From Papilionanthe hookeriana x Papilionanthe teres (taxonomy: Eukaryota > Streptophyta > Magnoliopsida > Asparagales > Orchidaceae): 64,000 bases of DNA. This document shows, piece after piece, positions 32,683 through 43,826 of the stretch. The notes under the pieces were generated by a model that saw nothing but the letters and a program-made list of their open reading frames with translations, was not told where the DNA came from and made no database searches. The stretch's first letter is position 1, and every line of letters starts with the position of its first letter. The position numbers and the translations under genes are program-made. Location: assembly GCA_022702705.1 (NCBI GenBank), contig CM040428.1, forward strand, positions 53,809,198 through 53,873,197. The letters run 5' to 3'.

Positions 32683-35600
32683 TTATGTCTGAGTAGTGAT
32701 TCCCGCCACGTGGCCCCCGAGGGGCCCTCGGCCAGATGGAAAATTCACTAAGTTCGGACAAGTGTCCGAACTTAGGCTATGAGCGCGCTCGGTGAGCATA
32801 TCGACAGGGTTCTCTTCAGCTAGTATCTTCTCTACCACTATCGAGCCTTTAGCGACGACGTCCCTTACGAAATGAAGCTTCACATCTATCTCGCTTGGAT
32901 CTTTCATGAAATACCCGATTCCCCGGTTAGGTGGATGGTGCTTCGGTTGTCGCAAAACACGCTTATCACCTTTCGATGTATCCCAAGCTCTTCGACCATG
33001 CCCTTTAGCCACATAGCTTCCTTGATTGCTTCGACCACGGCGATGTATTCAGCCTCCGTTGTCGAGAGGGCCACAACCGATCGGAGGTTAGACTTCCAAC
33101 CGACCGCAGCATCGAAGACAGCTGAAGATGAATCCGGCCGCTGACTTCCGGTGTCAATGCTTCCCGCGTAATCGAATCTACATAACCGACTATTTTTTCT
33201 TCTTCGTCTTCCTGCCTTTTCAAGAGTAGCCCCAAATCGCTGGTGCCTCTTAAGTATCTCGGGATCCATTTTAGTGCTTCCCAGCTGAGCCCGTCCCGGG
33301 CTTGCCATGAACTCCGCTTACAATACCGACGGCGTAGGCTAAATCGGTCCGCTACAAACCATACCATACATGATGCTACCAACCCCACCGGCGTAGGGAC
33401 ACCCTCCATGTACCTTTTCTCCTCTTCGCTCTCGGTGCTCGAGAGTTCGATAGTCCGAAGTGTTGGCAATAGATGTTGCTACTCGCTTAGCCTCGTGCAT
33501 GTTGAACCTTGTTAGAACCTTCCGAATATATGACTTTTGAGACAAGAATAAGCTACCCTTTTCTTGTCTCTGCGTAATCTCCATACCTAGGATCTTTGTA
33601 GTCGGTCCTAGGTCCTTCATGTCAAATTCGAATCGAGCATACCTTCGATCTTCCGGACTTCCTCCTTGCTCCTCGCCGGCTACTAACATATCATCCACAT
33701 AAAGGAGCAAGTACGTACCGATTTCACCGTCTTGCCACTTCATGTACACACAACTGTCGTAGCCGCTTCGACAAAACCGATCTTTAGCATGAAATCATCA
33801 AATCGTTTGTACCATTGTCTTGGGCTTTGCTTTCAGCCCATACAATGCCTTCTTCAACAAGCAAACTTTGTCCTTTGTCTCGTGTGTGTTGTACCCATCC
33901 GGTCTGGTCCATGTAGATGGTTTCTTCAAGCTCTCCATGCAGAACGCAGTCTTAACATCTAGCCGTTCTAATTCCAAGTCGAATTGAACCGCTAGTGCTA
34001 AGAATATCCTAATCGAGCGAGTGCTTCACCACGGTGAGAAGATTTCGTCGAAGTCAATTCCTTCAACTCCGTGTGAATCCCTTCGCAACGAGTCCGGCTT
34101 TGTACCCGATCCTCTCGCACTCGGCATGCCTTCCTTCTTCTTAAAGGTCCACTTGCAACCGACTACGCGTTTGTTCGTTGGTCGATCCACAAGTTCCCGT
34201 GCTTTGTTCTTCATCGAGAAGCCATTTCCTCATCCATTGCCTCTTCCCACTTGTGTCTTTCCTTGCTCTTCGTGGCTTCCTTGTAGCCGCTTGGTTCGCT
34301 TCTTCTATCACTTCAAGCAACATTCGGCAGCAAAGGAGATCATATCTCGCATGGCCGTATCTCTCCGGCGGTCCGATAGTTCTCCTTTGTCCGTCCCTTA
34401 CCAAGCCGTAGTCGTCGGATCTCCTTTCCGGTTCGATCACTTGTCGGTCTTCTCGCCGCTTCATCTCGATCATTCATAGTTGTCCTTCGATCGACCAAAG
34501 TTTGTTGCAGCCTCCACCTCAATCGACGAATCCTCCTTAGCAGCACTGTCCCTGGTAACGTAGCTTTGCAGATTCCCCATTTTGGACTCATCGAATGTCA
34601 CGTCCCTACTGATGATGCATTTTTGTTGATCTAGGCACCAAAGTTTGTAACCTTTGGTTCCAGGTGGGTATCCGATGAAGATGCACTTCAAAGCCCTCGC
34701 TTCCAGCTTATCCGGTCTAACGTGAGCGTATGCAATACATCCAAAGACTTTAAGATTATCATAGTTACCTGGTTTTCCGTACCACATCTCCAAAGGAGTC
34801 TTCATATCAACTAGCCGTCGATGGACATCCGTTGATAAGGTAACAGGCGGTCGACACAGCCTTCGCCCGTAAACTTTTGGGTAGACCCGCATTTAACGAA
34901 GATGCACCGCACTCTCTCTAGGAGAGTCCCGTTCATCCTCTCGCCCAGAGCCGTTCGTTGAGGAGTGTTCCGGACCGTCTTGTGCCTTGTGATGCCATTC
35001 CTCCCGCACGCCTCCTCAAACCGCTCCGAACAGTACTCCAATCCATTGTCGGTTCTCAAGTGCTTCAGCCTTTGCTCCCATCTTGTTTTCGGTGAGAGTT
35101 AACCGGTCCCTCGAATCGTTGAAAAGCTTCATCTTTTGTTTTTAGGATAAAGACCCATACCTTCCCGGTGTAGTCATCGATGATGGACATGAAGTACCTT
35201 CCTCCTCCATGAGTCCGAGTTCTAGCCGGGCCCCATAGATCACCGTGTACATAATCAAGAGGTTTCTTCGATGTATGTATTCCAATGGAGAACTTCACCC
35301 CGGTGGCCTTCCCCGGCACGCATTGTTCGCGAATCCCGCTTGCCGACCCAATCTCCGCATAGCAGGTTCTCGCTCGGACAATTCCCCGTAAGCCCCTTTC
35401 ACTTACATGCCCCAGCCTCATGTGCCATAGTCCGGATCCGTCAGGTTCGATCGAACCGCATTTCGAGAAGTTCCCGATCACAGTTCTTCCAATTAGGAGT
35501 ATAACCCATTCTTTCGACTCCTTTCATGACTATGAGAGAGCCCTCGGCTACTCGATACGCCTATTCTCCGCCTTGAATGAGTATCCATTCGACTCAGCCG

Positions 35601-36760
35601 TCCCTAAAGAAATTAAATTTCTTTTAAGTTCCGGGACGTACCCGACATGCCGCAAGTATCCGTTCGGCTCCATCGAACATCTTTATTCGATCGTCCCGCC
35701 GCCGATCACCTTACGAGCTTTATTGTCTCCAAGTAGAACGGATCCACTATTTACCGCCTGTAGTGTCTCGAACCGCCTTTGCGAGGACACATGTGGAAGG
35801 AGCACCCCGAGTCAAGGATCCACTCCTTGCTAGATTCGCATTCCGCGATCACCGTAGCTTCGAATCGAATCATAGCCATCCGAGACCATGCTTGCTTCTC
35901 CAGAATCTTTAGGCTTCTCCCGAAAGCCTTTCTTTCTATCCGGACGCTCCTTCTTAAAATGACCTTCCTCGTGGCAATGGCAAGACTTGTAGGATCTCTA
36001 GAAGACCGACCTCTAACATTTTTCCGGACCTCGATCCGCTTCCGATCGCTTTTATAACCTTTGTTGCTCGATCTTCCTCTAACCATCGATCGTCTCCGTT
36101 GGTTTCCTCCTTCATGTCGTGCTTCTTCGAAGTTCTTCGTCTCGATCAATGATCGGACCTCTTCCGCAGTGATCGTCGCGCCCTTCCATGGAGCATCGCA
36201 TCCTCGAATCGCTCGTAGCTCTTAGGGATAGAGTTTAGCAACAATGCCGCCTTGTCCTCATCATCCATCTCGACGTCGATGTTCTCAAGATCATCTATGA
36301 TCTTGTCGAACTCGTCTATCCGCTCCGAGACCGATTTGTCTTCGTGCATTTTGAAAGAGTATAGGCGCCTGTTTCGTAAATAGCCTTATTAGCCAGGGAC
36401 TTGGTCAGGTAGAGTACCTCGAGTTTGGCCCAAAGCGCTTGATCCGTTGTCTCCCTCGACACCTCCCTCAGAACCTTGTCGCCCAAGCTCAAGATTATCA
36501 AACTATGAGCTTTCTCCAACGTGCCAATCTTCTCTTCTCTCGTCATGTCGGCCGGCAGTGCCGTCGGCCCTCGCAAGGCTTCGCGACACCCCGCCGAACC
36601 GCGAGGGCTCTCATCTTTACTCTCCACGAGCCGAAGTCGTTCTTTCCCGTGAATTTCTCGATGTCGAATTTGGTGGAACCCATAGTCCCCGCCAAACACC
36701 TCTTCTTGCTGCGATTTCTTGGGTGCGATTCCTCCGACCAAGATGTGTCGAGATTTTCCC
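32683..36760 (-). pseudogene. Copia gag-pol polyprotein, frameshifted
   Basis: Pieces in element order. Gag at about 36790-36146 has the LLNSIPKSYERFEDAM region and a degraded CCHC knuckle near 35950. Pre-integrase at about 35440 has HMRLGHVSERGL. Integrase has LDYVHGDLWGPA and IIDDYTGKVWVF, then RTDNGLEYCSERF in another frame, then LEMWYGKPGNYDNLKVFGC. Reverse transcriptase has KWTFKKKEG near 34150 and LLLYVDDMLVAG with intact YVDD at 33690-33701. RNase H has VALSTTEAEYIAV near 33050. Protease is represented only by WILDSGCSFHM near 35790, with the DSG triad present. Adjacent pieces are mostly offset by one or two bases, with few internal stops, so single-base indels are the main damage. Confidence 0.9.
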
Positions 36761-36773
36761 ACAGACGGCGCCA
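36756..36773 (-). other. Primer binding site of the Copia element
   Basis: Minus strand TGGCGCCGTCTGTGGGAA, two bases inside the 5' LTR. Identical to the site of the unrelated Ty3-type element at 4742-4759. Confidence 0.8.
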
Positions 36774-36775
36774 AT

Positions 36776-37389
36776 TGTTGTGGGAAAAACACTTTCTTTC
36801 CTTAATCTTGGTAAGAGAACAAACCGCAAATCACAACAAAGAAGATGCAAACACAAGAGCACAAGCAAACAAGAGGATTTACGTGGTTCGGTCTTTTTGA
36901 CCTACGTCCACGGGAGGAATCGAAATAATCCACTAAGACAAGAGACAAGAGTACTTAGCTTTACATAGATGAGCCCTCATCTTCCATGACCTCCTTCACA
37001 TCCAAGGCCTCCAAGATGCTCTCCTCACCCTTAATAAGCTTAGCCCACACTCCTCGAGTTCTTTTCACTCTTACAAAACCCACACTAAGCGCTTCCTCAT
37101 CTCATCTATTTATAGTAGATCAGATTACATTATAATATTCTATAAATAGATGAGGTGCTAGAATCTCTGCAAGATTGCATGGCTCCACATGTCCACCCTT
37201 TAGTCCTCCATCGCATTGCCTCCACGTGTCCTTTCACATGTCCTCCTTCCACCGCACGTGCCTCCACATGTCCTTCCACATGTCCTCTTCTAGGGTCTTC
37301 CATGAAAAGTCAACAATGGAGGCTTAAAGTAAGTAGAAATTTACAAGAGTGACACTTACCTTAGTAACTAATTAGGGGTCAAAACAATA
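36776..37389 (-). repeat. 5' LTR of the Copia element
   Basis: 614 bp. It differs from the 3' LTR mostly by one- or two-base indels. Confidence 0.92.
37106..37115 (-). promoter_or_regulatory. Copia LTR TATA box
   Basis: Minus strand CTATAAATAG inside the 13-bp inverted repeat 37103-37115 / 37140-37152. Upstream in the element's direction (about 37180-37290) lie about six CACATG or CACGTG hexamers. Confidence 0.6.
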
Positions 37390-37394
37390 ATGAG

Positions 37395-38440
37395 TCGATT
37401 AGGGTTGTTTAAGATGGGCCTAACTTAGCTTGCCGGCTTCTAATCAAGCTGAACTTGAGTCGATTCATGAGTCGACTTGACTTTGTTACACCCCAACTTA
37501 GAGTTACATAACGTTAAATAGAGCTATCTATAAAATTAATTTTGAGTCCCAATCAATCATTAGGCTTCACTCATGCAATACATAAGCTAACTATATAATT
37601 AATTAAATTATAACCCTAATTATTAGCTTGATTAATCAATGGACTGTAATAGCCAATAAATATTAACAAAATCATATGTATGGCCATTGGGTTTTGAGAT
37701 GTCTATTCAAATTGCTTGCCGTTCACGCAATGATTCAATGACATTCATATATACCCCTCAACTTCTATATATTTATATATCTAACACCTAAGCTTTAAAT
37801 TTTTACATGAGTGTCATCTTAGGCCGTGCTTGAAAATGTGCTTTTCATTTTTTAAAACGATAATATTTTTTTATATTATATGGAAGATTCGGTTGGCATA
37901 AATGTAAAAAAGTAAGGTTTAAAGGTGTTGAAAATGTAAATTTATAGAAATTGGGTGGTTTGTATGTAAATGCCCCTTTTATTCCACCAATAAAGATGGC
38001 ACATAAATAATATTTCTATATTTTGGGGCATTTATCTACAAACCACACAAGTCTTATGTATTTTCGTATCATATAACTCAGAGACTTATTGATATTCTTC
38101 TGCAAATGTTCAAATACACAAAATGTATTATGATCATGATGATAACGGGCTGTGAATCCAGCTCAAAGATCATTATCGTTCGAAAATCAATTCGAATTTT
38201 GGATTGGAACGATATCAGATCGAAATAAACGAACTGGCTTACAAGCCAAAACTTTGGATCGAAAATTTTTATATATGATTCAAGCCATGCATGAATCGGC
38301 TCGAACGGGCTCGTGTATGCCTCGAACTGACTTGAGATTGACTCAAAGTACTTTTTATTTATTAAATTTTACATATAATGCTAAATAAAATTGGATATAA
38401 TGAGCCACGAACCGATTTTGTTATATTATGTGTAAATGAG
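37395..38440. repeat. Right half of duplicated block B, no gene
   Basis: Continues exactly where the left flank of the Copia stopped and matches 19506-20060. Includes a MITE of the second subfamily at 37739-37975. From about 38080 the sequence matches 62110-62470 instead. No gene. Confidence 0.7.
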
Positions 38441-38794
38441 ACATTACAAAAGTGTTTTAAATGTAAATATCAAATTTGAAGTGTTAGATACATAAATTCA
38501 TAACAATTGTGTGGTACATATGTAAATTTCACTTGTAATTATTGATTTGATATATTTTGTGTAAATGACAAATGAGGCATAACTATCATGGTTGATGACT
38601 GACTTACCGCATTGACTGACTCATTGTATTGATAACGAATGTGTGACCTTGATTTGGACTTCGTCGTGTGTTAGCTTTTCCAATGAAACATACATAAAAT
38701 AAAATAATTATTAGTTAATGAGATTAATATTAGCCTTGCTACAGCGGATCCAAATATTGAATTTTAATGTATTTTAATGCAATTTTTATTAAAT
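38441..38794. repeat. MITE right half and adjoining module
   Basis: 38441-38530 is the right half of the main MITE (TGTGGTACATATGTAAATT), followed by the TTGACTGACT and TTCGTCGTG module. No gene. Confidence 0.65.
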
Positions 38795-38944
38795 CTTTTT
38801 TTTTAAGATTGGCCAGACATTATTAGACGACCCTCCCGACCAACTTCATATGCCTAATAATTCCAATCTGCACATAAGTGCGATTGAATCTATGCCCCCA
38901 CGAGTCTTACAAACTCTACCAACTAAAGAGTCACGGTAGACGAT
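38795..38944 (-). mobile_element. tRNA-related SINE, best-preserved head
   Basis: The minus strand has TTTAGTTGGTAGAG (38914-38927), which closely fits a tRNA A box, and GATTCAATCG (38881-38890) as B box, with an oligo(A) end near 38795. It sits at the same place in the repeat module as the copies at 19.4, 31.9 and 60.2 kb. Confidence 0.75.
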
Positions 38945-38949
38945 ATTTT

Positions 38950-41002
38950 TAAAAAAACTTGAGTTGAATCATAAGCTACTTAGTCGATTAGTGTTGTCTT
39001 AAGCTAGACCTAACTTAGCTTGCCGGCTTCTAAAGAAGCTGAACTCGAGTCGATTCATGAGTCGACTTGACTTTGTTACACCCTAACTTAGACTCGCCTA
39101 AAACATTGATTATGGCCCAAAAAACTTTTCTAATAATGGTGAATAGAGCTATCCAGAAAATTAATTTTGAGTCCCAACCGATCATTAGGCTTCACTCATA
39201 CTATACGTAATGAGGTAAATATATAATTAATTAAATTATAAATTTACACAACAATAATAACGTTTTACATACTTCATAATTCTTCTTGAAGATGTCATAA
39301 AAAATACAAAATGTTTTTCATGAAAAAGGTTGAAAAAGGAAAAAAAATTATGACCAATTGTTATAACCTGCTATATTAACAAAATAGTAAAATTATATTT
39401 TTCTGTTAATATAAGAAGATGAGATTACAAAATATATATAAAACACAAGCTCAACATTATATAGCTGAAGAAGAAAATGTTGTGGTTAAGAGACAATAAA
39501 CGACTGATAGGCATCAATGTGATCGATAAACAATGAAGGCCAGGAGAGTGTTGTCATGTGGAGATAGTCAAACAAGGATAGTTGAAGAACATTGATTGGA
39601 TGACAGCAGTCAGATGACAATATTCATGAGGGTGATAAAAAAATGATTTTCAGATAATAACAATCAGATAACTGTTGTTAAGAGATAATGTTTATTGTCA
39701 GTATTGATCATCAACATCTAATATCAGATAGAGCTCTAAAGTTCTTCAATATTATAGTTCTCTCAAATAGTATCATGATCGGGTTCGTTGAATATTATTA
39801 CTAAGAAGCCTAGAATTTGAATTTTAATATTTTTGCTTGCTTCACACCCCTCATATATGTGTGTTTATGTTACATATTTATTTAACCTATGCTCTTTATA
39901 ATTTATTATATATTACACTAGTCTGATATATATATTATTATTTTCTATTGTTATACAATCTTAAGATGGAATAATATATAAATCATTATATAAACGAGAA
40001 TAGAGTACTAATTGAATGACATTTTAGTTATTATAAAATAAACTAGGCAATGTATAAATTAATGTAAATGATTATAGCGATATTTCAATTAAAAAGCTTA
40101 TATTTTGTATTATCATCCAATAAATAAATTAAATAGAAGAGACTTCTTGACTTGGCTTGACTTGACTTGTTAATGAAGGCGGGGCTTTGATGTGGATTGA
40201 TATGAACATGGTTTTACATTTAGCACCTAAAATTTTATAATAATACTTATAATATTTTGCAATCATAAATTTATAAAAGAAAAATGTGAATTTTTAATAA
40301 GATAGTAAAGGTTATATTTTCCATGTGAAGTTAAAGATCTGAGTAAATTTTATTATTTAAATGCTATATATATATATGTAAGTACTTAGTAATTGTGTGG
40401 TCTGTTTTAATATTTTTGTCCCACCTGACTTAGACTTGAAGTATTTATTTAATCTTAGCCTTTCAAAACTAATAACAGTTTCTACATCGATTAATAGCTT
40501 ACAAGTGTGCTTATAATAATTAATTTTGTAGTAAATCTGATATTAAAAAACAGCATTAAAAAAAAGTTAATTTGTTGTCTTTTATTTGATGGATTGCGTA
40601 TAATTAATTAATTTTGTAATAATTAATTAATGAGATTAATATTAGATTTGCTACGACGGATCCAAATATTTAATTTTAATATATTTTTAATGTATTTTTA
40701 TTAATATTTTTTTAAAAGAATATGAGTTGAACCACGAGCTAATGAGAAGAGTAAGCTATGTCATTTTGCTCATCGAATAGCCAGTCAGCTTATCTGCAGC
40801 TAGCTCACGAGTCAGCTCAATCTTGGTTTATTGACGAGCTTGTGAGTCGAGCTTATCGATACCACCTTTTCAAAATTTAAGCATGTTGTCATCGTTGCGA
40901 GTTGAGCTCGAGCTTGTATTTTGATAGACGAGCCAAGTTCAAGATAGACATGACTCTAGCTCACCTCGACTCATTTACACCCCTAAAAGAGATCCTACCT
41001 AA
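38950..41002. repeat. Intergenic modules, no gene
   Basis: Repeats of the GAGTCGATTAG...CTTGACTTTGTTACACC module, the TTCACTCATACTATACG module and others also seen at 19.5-21.2, 57.8-58.7 and 60.3-61.7 kb. An uninterrupted SINE site lies near 40715. No credible ORF. Confidence 0.65.
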
Positions 41003-41106
41003 ATAGAGCTTGACGAGATGGTTGGTTGTATTACTGTTGTGCATGCCTTTCCATTTGCAACATTCATCACCCATACTTCAATTAAAAATAATGATGTGAG
41101 GATCAC
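41003..41106 (-). pseudogene. RLP relic: N-terminal cap fragment
   Basis: Matches the region of RLP2 at about 18270-18375, covering the CCTWxGVSCSNKTNHVIKLDL stretch, with indels. It abuts the Copia fragment that follows. Confidence 0.7.
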
Positions 41107-41340
41107 GTTGACTTGGGTCAGATCATATATATCATTGGGATAGTTATAATAAGGAACATAGAGAAGGGTTAGCTACATTTGTCGCAGTGTGATTATATTT
41201 GGATAAAGAGGGGTTTTGCTTGTCTATGTAACTAAATTCCAGCATCACCCGACTTTTCTTCGGGTACGTAGAGCTCCTAGTTAAGGAGGTGCGAAGAGAA
41301 AGAGGGACTTTGCTTGTCTATTACTTGAATCAAAGTAAAA
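41107..41340 (+). pseudogene. Copia reverse transcriptase fragment, short copy
   Basis: Paralogous to the last part of 22080-22650 and 52180-52795 (TGGGTCAGATCATATATATCATTGGG, then AAAGAGGGGTTTTGCTTGTC). It lacks the YVDD part. Confidence 0.7.
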
Positions 41341-41433
41341 AAAATGTGATTATTTGATTTAAGCATTAAACTAATTAAATAAATTTAATGGTTATTTATT
41401 CTTGTGGAGCCTATTATGTTGCTTATTATCGCC

Positions 41434-43826
41434 TTAAGCAGAATACTTAGTAAAACACTGGTTAACAGAGTGATTCTGCCCCCATTAGAGAGATAGGAAT
41501 TCCTCCAATCAACAATCCTAGTTCTAATTTTATGAATCACATCATCCATTTGAGTTTGTTTTCTCCTACCTCTCAAAAGATTAACACCTAAATACTTGAG
41601 AGGCAAATGAGAGAGCTTAAAACCAGTAAAATCAGTAGCCCAATTGGAAAAATGTGTTTTAACATTCTTACCAAAATATAGTTGGCATTTAGTATTGTTA
41701 AAAGTGAGACCAGAAGCATTTTGGAAATCATTCAGAATTTGAATCATTGCCTTGATAGCAGGTTTAGTGGCTTTGGTAAAAATAATTGCATCATCAGCAT
41801 AAGCAAGATGTGATATCAAAATATTTGCCTTATGCACGTAATTTGTATGTCTATGCATGCTTTGATACTTATGAAGAAGCCTAGAAAAATAATCAAATGC
41901 AATTATGAACACAATGGGGGAGAGAGGATCCCCTTGTTTAATGCCTCTTTTAGCATTGAAAAAACCATAATAAGTACCATTAACAAGCACACTATAACAA
42001 TTGTAGTATAACCAACGTTTATTTAAATTGCAAAAACTATCAGAAAACCCTTTAGCCTGGAAAATGCTTAGTATAAAATTCCAATTTATAGTATCAAAAG
42101 CCTTTTTGATATCAAGCTTGATAACAAGGTTACCACCCCTACATTTTTTATTAAGATCCTCAATTAACTCCTGGGCCAACAAGATATTATCAGTGATCTC
42201 TCTACCCTTAATAAATGCAGATTTTTGTGGAGATATAAGGAGACAGAGATGAGGCTACAGCCTAGCAACAAGAATCTTGCTAATGATTTTAGAAATAAGC
42301 TGTTGTGAGAGAAATAGGTCTAAAATTATGCCAATGAGTTTTATCACTGTTCTTAGGAATAAGAACAATCATTGCGACGATAGAAAGTACTTACAGGGGT
42401 CCTCTCTAAGGAAAAAACTTTGAATAGCTGAAATAACTCACCCTTAATAATGTCCCAACAGTGTGTGTAGAAGGTAGAAGAAAAACCATCCGGGCCAGGG
42501 GCCCTGTTTGGATTTATCTCCTGAAGTGCTCTATAAATTTCCTCACCAGTAGGAACATCAGACAGATTTAGAGAAGCCATCTGCAAAAATTCCTCGGCGA
42601 AAAGAGTTGAGTCAACGGGAGAAACTTGAGTTGTATCGGTGTATATCTTAGTAAAGTACTCAACAGAGCATTAGAGCCTATACTATCGGGATCATTTAAA
42701 ATAATCCCATCAGAATTTATGATCTTAAAGATGGTATTGGAGTTTAATCTATTTTTAATAGTGGCATGAAAATAATGAGTGTTTCTGTCACCAACCAGAA
42801 AATGTGTATCATGAGTTTTTTGTCTCAGAAAATCTTCCTCCAAACTAATATCAGAGAGAAGTAGTTGATGAGCCTGAGTAAGAGAATTCAACAATTCAGG
42901 ATGTGTGTGAATATTTGCCTCAAGCTCATCAACAACTTGTTGGGAAAGTTTCACCTTAGAATGCACATTGCCAAAAATCTCAAAATTCCAACTTCTTAAA
43001 CCTGACGAACCACAAATTTGTGCAGTTTCCATAAAATGTGCCATGCATTACCACATCTGATGGGCTGCCAAAGATGCTTAATCAAATTAAGAAATGATTC
43101 ATGTTTGGTCTAGACATTGAGGAATTTAAATGAGTTTTTAGCAGGTTTATTTTGAAAATCTAAAGTAACTAAAATGGGATTATGATCAGAAGAAGCATAA
43201 CTCAAATGATGGACTCTATTGATGTGAAAATAGTTAAGAAAACATGAATTTCCAAAGTATCTGTCTAGTCTCTGGTATAAAAACCCCTTCTCCGGGTGTA
43301 AGGAGAACCGAGTGTAACCCAAATCATAAAGGCCAAGCAAGGGAAATACTATCACGAAACGATTGGAAAGAGCGAGTGTCTAATCTAGCACCACCTTTGC
43401 GCTCAATGGAAGACATAACCATATTGAAATCACCCCCAGTTATCCAACTATCAGTAATCTTATCCCCCATGGTAATAAGTTGATTCCACAATTTTGTTTT
43501 ATCAGATAGAATAGTGCTAGCATAGACAAAACTGATCCAACTAGTGTAAACATCTTTAGCAAAGTGAGCAAGAATAAATTGTTTATCATCCTCAACAATA
43601 TTTAAGTGAATGTTTCTTCTCTAGAAAACCCAAATTTTATTGTTGCTATTGCAAGTAATGAGAAAACTTTTTGAAAGAGGATATAATTTTATCTTTATGT
43701 ACCGTAACCATAGGCTCCAAGTATAGCAAATATTTCAATTTTATAGACCCCGCAGAGATGCTTAAGACGTTTTAGGGAGGCGGGGTCCCTAACCCCCTAA
43801 TGTTCCATGTTAAGATATTAAACATG
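41434..43826 (-). pseudogene. L1 ORF2 (endonuclease-reverse transcriptase), broken
   Basis: Starts with the plant L1 signature FNILTWNIRGLGTPPP (43826 downward), hits a stop after about 17 codons, and continues in pieces. Endonuclease C-terminal part at 43110-43355 (LDRYFGNSCF, then SSDHNPILV). Linker at 42568-43044. Reverse transcriptase start at about 42353-42586 (NPNRAPGPDGFSSTFY). Palm at 41385-42182 with KLDIKKAFDTINW, GIKQGDPLSPIVF and the intact YADD at 41790-41801. It ends around GRITLLTSVLLSI. The C-terminal third of a normal ORF2 is absent. Confidence 0.88.

Larger units (their letters stand above)
32048..37389 (-). mobile_element. Full-length Ty1-copia LTR retrotransposon
   Basis: 5342 bp, read on the minus strand, with two 614-bp LTRs and a perfect 5-bp target duplication ATGAG (32043-32047 and 37390-37394). 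The empty site survives in the duplicated block at about 19500-19510 (GCTAATGAGTTGATTAGG). Domain order on the minus strand is gag, GAG-pre-integrase, integrase, reverse transcriptase, RNase H, which is the Copia order. Gene bodies are broken by many frameshifts. In the element's direction the LTR runs TATTGT to ACAACA instead of the usual TG to CA, in both copies. Confidence 0.95.

Noticed and set aside
32872..36968. Several plus-strand frames of 90-173 codons
   Set aside because: Antisense to the Copia polyprotein, and some run into the LTR. They match no known protein.
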